Part shown: piece after piece, positions 7,865 through 16,221 of the stretch | Position numbering within the stretch: position 1 is the first letter of the stretch | Layout: the number at the start of each line of letters is the position of its first letter | Source: UBA7672 sp965229115 | Lineage (GTDB): Bacteria; Pseudomonadota; Alphaproteobacteria; Caulobacterales; Hyphomonadaceae | Direction: 5' to 3' | DNA: 64,000 nt | Assembly: GCA_965229115.1 (NCBI GenBank) | Contig: CBDDIR010000003.1 | Span: forward strand, 682,001-746,000 | Position numbers and translations under genes: made by a program | Notes under the pieces: model-generated | Database searches by the model: none | The model's input: the letters and a program-made list of their open reading frames with translations, nothing else | Told to the model about the DNA's origin: nothing

Positions 7865-7892
7865 TTGCAGACCGCCGCGCGCCTTCCTATAA
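7865..7892 (+). promoter_or_regulatory. Promoter of ffs
   Basis: TTGCAG (7865-7870) and CTATAA (7887-7892) are spaced by 16 bp and end six bases before the inferred 5' end of the 4.5S RNA, as expected for a housekeeping sigma-70 promoter. Confidence 0.6.
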
Positions 7893-7897
7893 GGCAA

Positions 7898-7993
7898 GTG
7901 CAGGTTGGTTGCGGACGAGCGGTTCGCCAACCCGGTCAGATCCGGAAGGAAGCAGCCGTAACGAGTTTAGCTTGGGTCGTGACCAGCCTGCAC
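7898..7993 (+). ncRNA. ffs: Signal recognition particle 4.5S RNA
   Basis: The apical domain is unmistakable: GGTCAGATCCGGAAGGAAGC (7934-7953), the conserved Ffh-binding loop, closed by complementary flanks. The ends GTGCAGGTTGGT and ACCAGCCTGCAC pair over 12 bases with one G-U. About 96 nt, the small bacterial SRP RNA. It works with Ffh in co-translational membrane targeting. It lies immediately upstream of dnaX, an order found in many alphaproteobacteria. Confidence 0.95.
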
Positions 7994-8094
7994 CGATCCC
8001 CAAAAATGACGGCGAATCCTGCTTCCACAGCTGAAATTGGCTGAGGCGCGCCTGTGGGTTGGCGCTACGGCTTGCGATGCGCCATATAGGAAGC

Positions 8095-10029
8095 ATGGCC
8101 TCGAAGAAGCCCCCGACACCCCCGCCGACCGGTGGGCCGGACGACGATGTTGCGGAACCCCGCGACACGATGACCGCGTCCATGTTCGGCGACGATGTCC
8201 CGCTGGGCCCGCCCGCCTATCAGGTGTTGGCGCGAAAATACCGTCCGACCCGGTTCGAAGACCTCGTCGGCCAGGAAGCCATGGTCCGCACGCTGTCCAA
8301 CGCGTTCAAGACCGGGCGCATAGCACATGCCTTCATGCTCACCGGCGTCCGCGGCGTCGGCAAGACGACCACCGCCCGCCTGCTGGCCCGCGCGCTGAAC
8401 TATGAAACTGCGACCGTCCACCAGCCCTCGATGCAGCTCGACCCGCCGGGCGTACACTGCGCCGGCATCATGGCGGGCACGCACCCCGACGTGCTCGAAC
8501 TCGACGCCGCCTCCCACACCGGCGTGTCGGACATGCGCGACCTGCTCGACGGCTCGCGCTACGCGCCGGTCAGCGCGCGCTACAAGGTTTACATCATCGA
8601 CGAAGTCCACATGCTCTCGACCGCCGCGTTCAACGCGCTGCTCAAGACGCTGGAAGAACCGCCGCCGCATGTGAAGTTCATCTTCGCGACGACCGAGATC
8701 CGCAAAGTCCCGGTCACTGTCCTCTCGCGCTGCCAGCGCTTCAACCTGCAGCGCTTCTCCACCGAACAGCTCGCCGACCACCTCGCCAACATCACGGCGA
8801 AAGAAGGCGCGAAGGTTTCCACCGAAGCGCTTGGCCTCATCGCCCGCGCCGCCGAAGGTTCAGCCCGCGACGGCCTCTCCATCCTCGATCAGGCGATCGT
8901 GCAAGGCGACGGCAAGGAAGTCTCCGCCGAACAAGTCCGCGACATGCTCGGCCTCGCAGACCGCTCGCGCGTGCTCGACCTGATGGAGAAGATCATCTCC
9001 TCCGACCATCAGGCCGCGCTCAACGAAGCTTCATCCTTGCTGGAGCAGGGCGCAGATGCCCCGGTTCTCATCAAGGACCTGATGGACGCTGTCGTGGAAA
9101 TCTCCCGCGCCCAGGCGCTCGGAGAGACCTACGCCTATGTCGGCCCCGCCGATTGGGCCAAGCGCACCAAGGCCATGGCGGAAAAACTCTCGCCCGCGCA
9201 GTCCGCGCGCATGTGGCGGCTTCTGCTGCAAGGCTTTGAGGATTGCGCCCGCGCGCCCGATCCGCCAGCCGCAGCCCAAATGGTCGTGCTGAGGCTCGCT
9301 GCAGCTGCAGCGCTGCCGCCGCCGGAAGATGCGATGCGGCTTCTGGCGGGTGGGGCCGTTGTGCCGCCCCCAAAGTCCCAGCCTGACCGCGAACCCACGC
9401 GCGAGCCAGCTCGTGCCGAGGCGCCGACAGCAACCGTCACGCCGCCCTCCGAACTCCACCACGATCCCGCGCCTGTCGCTGACGCCGGCCACCATGATGC
9501 AAGCCATCACGATGACGGCCATCACGAGATCGTCCGCATGTCGTCGCTGCGCGAGATTATCGCCGAGCTGGAATCCCGCCGCGAAATCTCGCTGAAGTAC
9601 GAGATCGAACGCTTCGTCCGTCCCGCCGAGATCGACTTCGGCCACTTCAACTACACCGCCGCCCCCGGCACGCCCGCCAACCTCTCGCAGAAGATCAAGG
9701 ACTGGCTGGAAAGCGTCTCCGGCGTCGAATGGCAGGTCATGCAATCCGGCGACGGCAGCCGCGAAAGCACGAGCGAACTCCGCACCCGCCGCCGCGGCGA
9801 GCGCCAGGCCGCTGTCGAAGCTCACCCGCGCGTCGCTGAAGCGCTGCGTCTTTTCCCCGGCGCCAAGGTTCTCCGCATTGAAGATCCCGAAGCGCAGAGT
9901 GATATGGACGAGATCGCCGAACCGTCACGGCCGCAACAAGGCCCGAATGTCATCCACGTCGATTTCGGCTATCGTGACCACGCCGAACAAGACATCCCCG
10001 ATCCCGAAGAGCGCGAGGACGACGATTAA
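8095..10029 (+). CDS. dnaX: DNA polymerase III subunit gamma/tau
   Basis: The clamp-loader ATPase of the replicative polymerase, 644 residues. Walker A is GVRGVGKT (84-91), Walker B is VYIIDEVHM (165-173), and the sensor/arginine-finger segment VLSRCQRF is near 209-216. The usual zinc cysteines between Walker A and B are reduced to one (HC near 121-122), a state I recall as common in alphaproteobacteria. A His-rich stretch (HHDPA...HHDASHHDDGHH) sits in the linker near 465-485, before the C-terminal tau domain. The start ATG has AGGA upstream. ybaB follows with no gap. Confidence 0.96.
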   Translation: MASKKPPTPPPTGGPDDDVAEPRDTMTASMFGDDVPLGPPAYQVLARKYRPTRFEDLVGQEAMVRTLSNAFKTGRIAHAFMLTGVRGVGKTTTARLLARALNYETATVHQPSMQLDPPGVHCAGIMAGTHPDVLELDAASHTGVSDMRDLLDGSRYAPVSARYKVYIIDEVHMLSTAAFNALLKTLEEPPPHVKFIFATTEIRKVPVTVLSRCQRFNLQRFSTEQLADHLANITAKEGAKVSTEALGLIARAAEGSARDGLSILDQAIVQGDGKEVSAEQVRDMLGLADRSRVLDLMEKIISSDHQAALNEASSLLEQGADAPVLIKDLMDAVVEISRAQALGETYAYVGPADWAKRTKAMAEKLSPAQSARMWRLLLQGFEDCARAPDPPAAAQMVVLRLAAAAALPPPEDAMRLLAGGAVVPPPKSQPDREPTREPARAEAPTATVTPPSELHHDPAPVADAGHHDASHHDDGHHEIVRMSSLREIIAELESRREISLKYEIERFVRPAEIDFGHFNYTAAPGTPANLSQKIKDWLESVSGVEWQVMQSGDGSRESTSELRTRRRGERQAAVEAHPRVAEALRLFPGAKVLRIEDPEAQSDMDEIAEPSRPQQGPNVIHVDFGYRDHAEQDIPDPEEREDDD

Positions 10030-10356
10030 ATGAAAGACCTGTCCGACATCATGCGCCAGGCGCAAGAGATGCAGAAACGCCTGCAGGAAGCGCAAGAGAA
10101 GATGGACCTGATCACGGCCGAGGGCTCCTCGGGCGGCGGCATGGTCAAGCTCACCCTGAAGGGCAAGGGCGAACTCCACGGCCTCACCATCGACCCATCG
10201 CTCCTCACGCCCGGCGACAAGGAAATGGTCGAAGACCTCGTGAAAGCCGCCCACGCAGACGCCCGCCGCAAACTCGAAGACGCGCAAGCCGAAGCCATGA
10301 AAAACGCCACCGGCGGCCTCGGCGGAATGCTCCCGGGTTTCAAACTCCCGTTCTGA
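10030..10356 (+). CDS. YbaB/EbfC family nucleoid-associated protein
   Basis: A 108-residue DNA-binding protein of the YbaB/EbfC family, which forms tweezer-like homodimers. The N-terminal helix is charged and family-typical (MRQAQEMQKRLQEAQEKM). The middle strands include VKLTLKGKGELHGLTIDPSLL, and the tail is Gly-rich (GGLGGMLPGFKLPF). The ATG begins on the base after the dnaX stop, so the two are translationally linked. recR, the frequent third member of this cluster, is not present: the next 187 bp are repeats. Confidence 0.93.
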   Translation: MKDLSDIMRQAQEMQKRLQEAQEKMDLITAEGSSGGGMVKLTLKGKGELHGLTIDPSLLTPGDKEMVEDLVKAAHADARRKLEDAQAEAMKNATGGLGGMLPGFKLPF

Positions 10357-10358
10357 TC

Positions 10359-10390
10359 GACCCGTAGGGTGCATTGAAAATGCACCTTGC
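10359..10390. repeat. Short REP-like palindrome, copy 1
   Basis: GACCCGTAGGGTGCATTGAAAATGCACC contains the stem GGTGCAT/ATGCACC around a TGAAA loop, right after the ybaB stop. A near-identical unit occurs at 24651-24680, also just after a stop codon. Confidence 0.6.
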
Positions 10391-10415
10391 CGCGGCGTGA
10401 TGTGCGCCCACCGAG

Positions 10416-10462
10416 AGCGCTCATCCTGAGCAGCACAGCAAAGCTGCGCGTCCGTCGAAGGA
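10416..10462. repeat. Dispersed intergenic repeat (CTCATCCTGAGCAGC family), single arm
   Basis: AGCGCTCATCCTGAGCAGC followed by GCGTCCGTCGAAGGA matches the arms of the large inverted repeat at 40264-40397. Here only one arm is present. Such elements are scattered through many alphaproteobacterial intergenic regions. Confidence 0.65.
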
Positions 10463-10543
10463 AGCGCGCAGTTCACGCCTCTCCCCCAATTGAATTGACA
10501 CCAGCATAGCCCCGTCCAACCTCCCGCCACGTGTTGGAGGGAC

Positions 10544-11122
10544 ATGATGAAACGCTTTGCTGCGGGCCTGAGCCTGCTCGCCTTGGCTACTACCGGCGCG
10601 TGCAGCGTCGACGGCCTGCGCAAGATGGAAAGCAACGAAGACATCACCGGCCCTGCGCTTGTTCAGGAGAAGCAGGTGTTCGACGATGGCTGCCTCGCCT
10701 ACGTCTTCAGCGACAAGGCGCTCGCCGATGTGATGGCTGCCATGCCAGACGCCGTCTCGATCCCGCCGAAAGACACCGGCTCACCCACGGCCACAGCCGC
10801 GTGGAAAGTTGGAAGCCGCAATCAGGCCTATGTCATGCAGCTTCCGAATGGCAGGTCGTGCTCCGCCTCGATCCTGTACGGCGATCCGCAACGCCTCTAC
10901 GATGCCGCTGTCGCATTCATCCAGACACGCGGCGCTTTCACCAAGGGCGAGGTCGACAAATCCGCACGCGGTGATGCAGAGCGTACGACGTGGTGCACCG
11001 CAGGTCCGTACCCCTACGTCGCCGTCCTCTTGCGCCGCACGACCGGCACGCGCCCCGCCTTCCTGGCCAACGTGTTCAAGGCGCAAGGCATAACCCTGAA
11101 CGAATGCCGCCCGAACGGCTGA
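10544..11122 (+). CDS. Putative lipoprotein of unknown function
   Basis: A 192-residue protein with a lipoprotein signal (ALATTGAC lipobox, Cys near 20). The mature part has four further cysteines, in DDGCLAYVF, GRSCSAS, TTWCTAG and LNECRPNG, that could form two disulfides in the periplasm. I do not recognise a domain. A GGAGGG ribosome site precedes the ATG. It stands alone between a repeat-containing gap and a small gene on the opposite strand. Confidence 0.7.
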   Translation: MMKRFAAGLSLLALATTGACSVDGLRKMESNEDITGPALVQEKQVFDDGCLAYVFSDKALADVMAAMPDAVSIPPKDTGSPTATAAWKVGSRNQAYVMQLPNGRSCSASILYGDPQRLYDAAVAFIQTRGAFTKGEVDKSARGDAERTTWCTAGPYPYVAVLLRRTTGTRPAFLANVFKAQGITLNECRPNG

Positions 11123-11125
11123 GGG

Positions 11126-11305
11126 TCACGCCGCTTTCGCGTTGCCCAGCAGCTGCTCGTCTGATTTGACCGCCGCCGGCTTCGGCTTTCGCGTGCTGAG
11201 CGCCCGTGACACGGCGACGAAGAACAGCATCTCCGGAAACGCATAGAACGCCTCCGCATCTTCGCGGGTCTCGATGGGGATGGGGTGTTCGAGCGGCAGT
11301 GACAT
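11126..11305 (-). CDS. Small conserved-looking protein, 59 residues, function unknown
   Basis: The ORF begins MSLPLEHPIPIETREDAEAF and ends GNAKAA. It has a strong Shine-Dalgarno (GGAAAGG about nine bases upstream), a normal codon pattern, and it fills the gap between the lipoprotein and the LysR gene. A patterned core (AFYAFPEMLFFVAVSRAL) followed by a basic tail suggests a short helix. No family recognised. It is divergent from the LysR gene 90 bp away, so it could share its control region. Confidence 0.55.
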   Translation of the reverse strand: MSLPLEHPIPIETREDAEAFYAFPEMLFFVAVSRALSTRKPKPAAVKSDEQLLGNAKAA

Positions 11306-11395
11306 GGGGCTTTTCCTTTCCCCGCCTTGCTACCACCTGCGATATACAGCAGAAAACATGATGAATGGTGATTTCGCACAGCAGGAAACCTACGC

Positions 11396-12328
11396 ATGGA
11401 TACCGACTTCGCCAACACGCTGATCGCCGTGGTCGAAGGCGGATCGATCGCCGAAGCCAGCCGCCGCCTCTCGCTCACGCCCGGCGCGGTCGCCCTGCGG
11501 ATCAAGACGCTGGAAGATCAGCTCGGAACCGTCCTGCTCGAACGCTCCGGCCGCCGTGTCGCGCCAACCTCCGCCGCCGTCCGCCTGCTCACGCCCTTGC
11601 GCACGCTCGTCTCCACAGCCCGCGATCTCAAATCCATCGCGCGCGCCGAAGGGCAGGTCGCCGGCGAACTCCGCCTCGGCTCCATCGCCACCGCGAGCAC
11701 GGGCATCTTGCCGCGCCTGTTGCGGCGTCTCACGCGCCAGCATCCGGCGCTCGACATCTTCATCGAGCCGGGCACGTCCGTTGGCCTGCGCCGCCGCGTG
11801 ATGGAGGGTGCACTGGATGCCGCCATCTGCGTGCCGCCGCCCGGGCCACTCCGTAAAGCCGAAGCCTTCACGCCCTGGGTTTCCGAACCGCTGATCCTCA
11901 TCGCGCCGCCCGGCACGCGCACCACCAACGTGGCCGAGCTTCTGCGCACCGAGATGTTCATCCGCTTCGATCGCGAAAGCTCCGGCGGCCGCATCGTGGA
12001 CGAATATCTCCGCCGCAACGGCATCGTCCCGCGCGAACGCTTCGAGCTCGATGCGCTCAACGGCATCGTCGCGCTGGTTTCGGCCGGCCTTGGCGTCTCG
12101 ATCATCCCCGACTGGGATGGCCCGCGCCCGCAAGGCACGCCCGTCGTCTCCATCCCGCTGGCCAAGCCCGTGCCCGAACGCCTCGTCGGCCTCTACAGCC
12201 AGCGCTCGCCCCTGCGCAAAGACCTCGTCGCGCTCATCGAAGCCACATTCGAAGACATGCGCGCCGAAAAGCAGCCCGCACGTCCTGCCAAACGCAGCGC
12301 CGCAAAGTCAAAGCCGCAATCGCGCTAG
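11396..12328 (+). CDS. LysR-type transcriptional regulator
   Basis: A 310-residue regulator: an N-terminal winged helix-turn-helix (residues 3-62, including GSIAEASRRLSLTPGAVALR as the recognition region) and a substrate-binding domain of periplasmic-binding-protein type from about 90 (GELRLGSIATASTGILPRLL). The Lys/Arg/Ala-rich C-terminal tail (about 290-310) is extra. The effector is unknown. Likely targets by position are the divergent 59-residue gene or the downstream hydrolase. Confidence 0.9.
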   Translation: MDTDFANTLIAVVEGGSIAEASRRLSLTPGAVALRIKTLEDQLGTVLLERSGRRVAPTSAAVRLLTPLRTLVSTARDLKSIARAEGQVAGELRLGSIATASTGILPRLLRRLTRQHPALDIFIEPGTSVGLRRRVMEGALDAAICVPPPGPLRKAEAFTPWVSEPLILIAPPGTRTTNVAELLRTEMFIRFDRESSGGRIVDEYLRRNGIVPRERFELDALNGIVALVSAGLGVSIIPDWDGPRPQGTPVVSIPLAKPVPERLVGLYSQRSPLRKDLVALIEATFEDMRAEKQPARPAKRSAAKSKPQSR

Positions 12329-12403
12329 CCCGGCACGATTGCCCTGTGCAACGCACCGTGAGTCTGACAGGAAGAGCAGCCATCGCGTAACCCGGAGACC
12401 ACC

Positions 12404-13894
12404 ATGCGCATCGCCATAGCAGTCCTCTCGCTAGCTATCGGCGGCGCGGTCGGCGCATGCGCCACAAATGCACCCGAAGTCCAAACTGCAAAGGCAGACG
12501 CCGCACCGCTGTTGACGCTCGAGCCCTACGTCTTCAAGGCGATGAACGGAACCGAGGTCAACGCCGAGAAGGGCACGTTCGAAGTCCCCGAAAACCGCAG
12601 CGATCCAAACTCGCGCAAGATCAAGATCGGCTTCGTGCGCTTCAAGTCGACCTCCGCAACGCCCGGCGATCCCATCGTCTATCTGGCGGGTGGTCCCGGC
12701 GCGCCCGGCACGCTGTCGCTCATGGGGCCACGCTTCCCCATCGCCATGGCGCTGCGCGAAGTAGCCGACGTCATCGCCTACGACCAGCGCGGCACCGGAA
12801 GCTCGGGCAGCCTGTCCAACGCCATCCCGACCTGCCGGTCCGGTCCCGCCTTCGATATCACGCAACCCATCACGCGCGATCGCATCATAGACTTCACCCG
12901 CGCCGGCCTCACCACCTGCTTCGGTTGGTGGGAAGAGCAGGGCGTCGACATCGACGGCTACACCACGCTTGAGAACGCGCAGGACATCGCAGACCTCCGC
13001 CGCGCCCTCGGCGCCAGCAAGCTGAACCTCTGGGGCATCAGCTATGGTTCGCACCTCGGCCTCGCGCTGATGAAGTATCACCCTGACGCGATCAACAAGG
13101 CCGTCCTCTCCGGCATCGAAGGCCTCGACCAGACGGTCAAGCGTCCAGCCCTGACGGACAAGATGTTCGCCCACGTGCAGGACCTGATCGACGCCGATCC
13201 CGCAGCCAAGGCCGCCTATCCCGATGTCGCCGCCATGATGCGCCGCGTCACCGCAAAGCTGAACGCCCAGCCTGCCACCGTCACCTTCACGCCCCAGGGC
13301 GCAACCGCACCCGTCACCATCACCTTCGACGGCTACCCGCTGCAGCTCATCACCGCCGGCTCGATCGCCGATCCCCGCAACATCGCCAACGTCCCCCTGA
13401 TGTGGCGCACGGCGGACGAGGGCAATCTCGAACCCTTCGCCCAACGCATCTACACGATGACACAAACGCTCAACCGCTTCGCCGGCATGAGCGAAGCCAT
13501 GGACCTCGCCTCCGGCGCCACGCCCGCCCGCCTCGCGCTGGTGACGGGGGAGGCGAAAACCTCCCTCCTGTCCGACACGCTGAACTTCCCCATGCCGCAG
13601 GCTGTCGGCCTCCGCCCCCAACTCGACGCGGGCGATGCTTTCCGCGCGCCCTTCAAGTCAGACATCCCGGCGCTGTTCATCTCCGCCACGCTGGACGGGC
13701 GAACCTATCCCGACGAAGGCAATGAAGAGATCAAGGGCTTCGCCAACAAGCGCCGCCTGATCGTCGAAAACGGCGGCCACAACATCTACGAAGCAGACCA
13801 GCGCATCGCCGACGCCGTCCTTGCCTTCTTCAAGGGCCAGCCGACGCCCGAACACATCGCCATGCCCCCGCCAAAGTTCGCTCTGCCGCAGTAA
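12404..13894 (+). CDS. Alpha/beta hydrolase, peptidase S33/TAP-like, lipoprotein
   Basis: A 496-residue secreted hydrolase with a lipobox-type signal (GGAVGAC, Cys near 19). Landmarks: LAGGPGAPG forms the oxyanion hole, YDQRGTGSSG follows, GISYGSHLGL carries the nucleophile Ser, and the Asp and His come from ISATLDGRTYP and NGGHNIYEAD near the C-terminus. The C-terminal part fits the TAP-like family of tripeptidyl aminopeptidases. Probable role: peptide hydrolysis in the periplasm. It follows the LysR gene by 75 bp on the same strand. Confidence 0.88.
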   Translation: MRIAIAVLSLAIGGAVGACATNAPEVQTAKADAAPLLTLEPYVFKAMNGTEVNAEKGTFEVPENRSDPNSRKIKIGFVRFKSTSATPGDPIVYLAGGPGAPGTLSLMGPRFPIAMALREVADVIAYDQRGTGSSGSLSNAIPTCRSGPAFDITQPITRDRIIDFTRAGLTTCFGWWEEQGVDIDGYTTLENAQDIADLRRALGASKLNLWGISYGSHLGLALMKYHPDAINKAVLSGIEGLDQTVKRPALTDKMFAHVQDLIDADPAAKAAYPDVAAMMRRVTAKLNAQPATVTFTPQGATAPVTITFDGYPLQLITAGSIADPRNIANVPLMWRTADEGNLEPFAQRIYTMTQTLNRFAGMSEAMDLASGATPARLALVTGEAKTSLLSDTLNFPMPQAVGLRPQLDAGDAFRAPFKSDIPALFISATLDGRTYPDEGNEEIKGFANKRRLIVENGGHNIYEADQRIADAVLAFFKGQPTPEHIAMPPPKFALPQ

Positions 13895-13982
13895 AGGGCA
13901 AGCCAACAACGCGTGTTGTAAAACCGGATCAGCCATGCCACAAAAACTGATTGCAGACTGCAATCGGTAATCGGGGCGGCAG

Positions 13983-14549
13983 ATGGCGATTTCCCTCTAC
14001 GACATGAGCGTGCCGACTTTCCTGCAGACCCTGCGCGCTCTCGGCGTCGTCCTGGATCGCTCGATCGCGCACTGCATGGAGAAGGGGATCGACCTGCAGG
14101 AGCTAGTGACGGCCAGCCTCATCTCCGACATGGCGCCCTTCCACTTCCAGATCGAAGCGATGACCCACCATGCTGTCTGGGGCGTCCAGACCGCCAAGAC
14201 CGGCGCATTCACATCGCCGCCCCTGATCGGCGAAATGCCGTTCGCTCAACTGCGCGCAATGGTCAGCCAGGCCGTAGCGGACCTCGAAGCGTTGACCCCC
14301 GACGAGGTCAACAGCTGGGGCGACAGGAGCATGGACATCGTCGTCTATCGCCCCGTCGACGAGACAAACGCCACCACGTCTGCCTGGGGCCCGCAGACCA
14401 TGGCCTTCACGCCGGAAACCTTCCTGCTGTCCTACTCACTCCCCAACTTCTATTTCCACGCCGTCACCGCCTACGACATCCTGCGCTCGCGCGGCATGCC
14501 GATCGGAAAGAGCCATTACGAAGGCCGCCTCCGCACCCGCCCGACCTGA
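13983..14549 (+). CDS. DUF1993 (DinB-like) family protein
   Basis: A 188-residue cytosolic protein matching DUF1993: MAISLYDMSVPTFLQTLRAL at the start, LISDMAPFHFQIEAM and the C-terminal LPNFYFHAVTAYDILRSRG. The family has a DinB-like four-helix bundle that may bind metal through the scattered His residues; its function is unknown. It sits alone downstream of the S33 hydrolase. Confidence 0.8.
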   Translation: MAISLYDMSVPTFLQTLRALGVVLDRSIAHCMEKGIDLQELVTASLISDMAPFHFQIEAMTHHAVWGVQTAKTGAFTSPPLIGEMPFAQLRAMVSQAVADLEALTPDEVNSWGDRSMDIVVYRPVDETNATTSAWGPQTMAFTPETFLLSYSLPNFYFHAVTAYDILRSRGMPIGKSHYEGRLRTRPT

Positions 14550-14727
14550 CGCGTTCCGAACGTCCGCTACCAGCCCATAGCGAAACCGCAGCCGGCGCCC
14601 ACGTCGTCGACTGACGGGCCCCCGCAAAAACAAGCGAAAACTGGCCGCGACGGCGAGCCCGCTTAGCTTATGGCGTTGAACACATATGTTAAATGTCGGA
14701 CGTTCGGGCAGAACTTCGGAGAAGCAC

Positions 14728-16218
14728 GTGGCAACAAAAATCGACAAGGCCGGGATGGGCGTTCCCGGCCTGGACAACATTCTGTCCGGCGGACTTTCAC
14801 CGGGCCACGTCTATTTGCTCGAAGGCAATCCCGGCACGGGAAAGACCACAATCGCTCTAAAGTTTCTCCTGGCCGGCGCCGAGGCAGGCGAAAAGGGCCT
14901 CTACATCACACTGTCAGAGACCGAGAGTGAGCTGCGCGCCGGCGCCAGCTCCCACGGCTGGGACGTGGACGGCAAGATCGACATCTTCGAACTCGTCCCC
15001 CCGGAAAGCCGTCTCGACCCGGACATGCAGCAGAGCCTGCTCTACTCGTCCGACCTCGAACTCGGCGAAACCACGAAGCTGATCTTCGAGGCCATCGCGA
15101 AGTCGAAGCCTCAGCGCATCGTGCTGGACAGCCTGTCCGAGATCCGCCTGCTCGCGCAGAACTCCCTGCGCTACCGGCGCCAGATTCTTGCCCTGAAGCA
15201 CTTCTTCTCACGCCACGGCGCAACCGTGCTGCTGCTGGACGACCTGACGTCCGATACGCTCGACAAGACGGTGCACTCAGTTGTCCACGGCGTCATCCGC
15301 CTGGAAGAACTTGCGCCGGATTACGGCGCCGAGCGCCGCCGTCTCCGCGTCATGAAATATCGCGGCACGCGCTTCCGCGGCGGCTGGCATGATTTCGTCA
15401 TCGCCACCGGCGGTGTCGAAGCATTCCCCCGCCTGGTTGCCAGCGAGCACCACACGAGGTTCCACCGCGAGCAGATGAAAACCGGCATCGGCGAGCTGGA
15501 TGCCCTGCTGGGCGGCGGCATCGAGCGCGGCTCAAGCGTGCTCGTGCTGGGCCCGGCCGGCACGGGCAAGAGCACCTTCACCTTCCAGTTTGTCGACGCT
15601 GCCGTGCGGCGCGGCGAGAAGGCGGCGATGTTCATCTTCGACGAAGAACTCGGTCTGATGCTGGAACGCACCAAGGCGATGGGTTTCGAGTTCGAACGCA
15701 TGATGGCGGAGGGGTCGCTGCACATCGAACAGGTCGATGCAGCCGAACTTTCGCCGGGGGAATTCGCGCATCGTGTTCGCCAACGCGTCAGCGCGGCGGG
15801 CGTCAAGACCGTCGTCATCGACAGCCTGAATGGCTACAGCGCCGCGATGCCCAATGAGACATCGTTGATCCTGCACGTTCACGAGCTTCTGCAATACCTC
15901 AACCGTCAGGGCGCAACGACCTTCCTGACCGTCGCCCAGCATGGTCTGGTCGGCGACATGAAGGCGCCGGTCGATGTGACCTACCTTGCCGACACGGTCA
16001 TCCTGCTCCGCTATTTCGAGGCGATCGGCCGCGTGAAGCGCGCCGTTTCCATCATCAAGAAGCGCACCGGCTGGCACGAAGATACGATCCGCGAATACCG
16101 GATCGACAAGAAAGGCCTGGCGCTCGGCGGTCCGCTGGAAGAATTCCAGGGCGTCCTCAAAGGCGTCCCGACCTATGTCGGCAAGGACAAGATCATGACC
16201 GCGCGTGGGGAGGAGTAG
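14728..16218 (+). CDS. KaiC-like double-domain ATPase
   Basis: A 496-residue RecA-fold ATPase with two KaiC domains. Walker A motifs are GNPGTGKT (33-40) and GPAGTGKS (274-281); the catalytic Glu pair in domain 2 is FDEELGL near 306. At the place of the cyanobacterial phosphosites Ser431/Thr432 it has Thr-Tyr (DVTYLADT), so autophosphorylation is possible but altered. GTG 14728 is chosen because GGAG lies six bases upstream and MATKIDKAGMGVPGLDNIL is the family-typical start; an ATG at 14686 has no ribosome site. It ends in TAG, in frame with the adjacent histidine kinase three bases later. Confidence 0.88.
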   Translation: MATKIDKAGMGVPGLDNILSGGLSPGHVYLLEGNPGTGKTTIALKFLLAGAEAGEKGLYITLSETESELRAGASSHGWDVDGKIDIFELVPPESRLDPDMQQSLLYSSDLELGETTKLIFEAIAKSKPQRIVLDSLSEIRLLAQNSLRYRRQILALKHFFSRHGATVLLLDDLTSDTLDKTVHSVVHGVIRLEELAPDYGAERRRLRVMKYRGTRFRGGWHDFVIATGGVEAFPRLVASEHHTRFHREQMKTGIGELDALLGGGIERGSSVLVLGPAGTGKSTFTFQFVDAAVRRGEKAAMFIFDEELGLMLERTKAMGFEFERMMAEGSLHIEQVDAAELSPGEFAHRVRQRVSAAGVKTVVIDSLNGYSAAMPNETSLILHVHELLQYLNRQGATTFLTVAQHGLVGDMKAPVDVTYLADTVILLRYFEAIGRVKRAVSIIKKRTGWHEDTIREYRIDKKGLALGGPLEEFQGVLKGVPTYVGKDKIMTARGEE

Positions 16219-16221
16219 GCC

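Noticed and set aside
8350..8520. Loss of the DnaX zinc-finger cysteines as a novelty
   Set aside because: To my knowledge common among alphaproteobacteria, so not specific to this genome.
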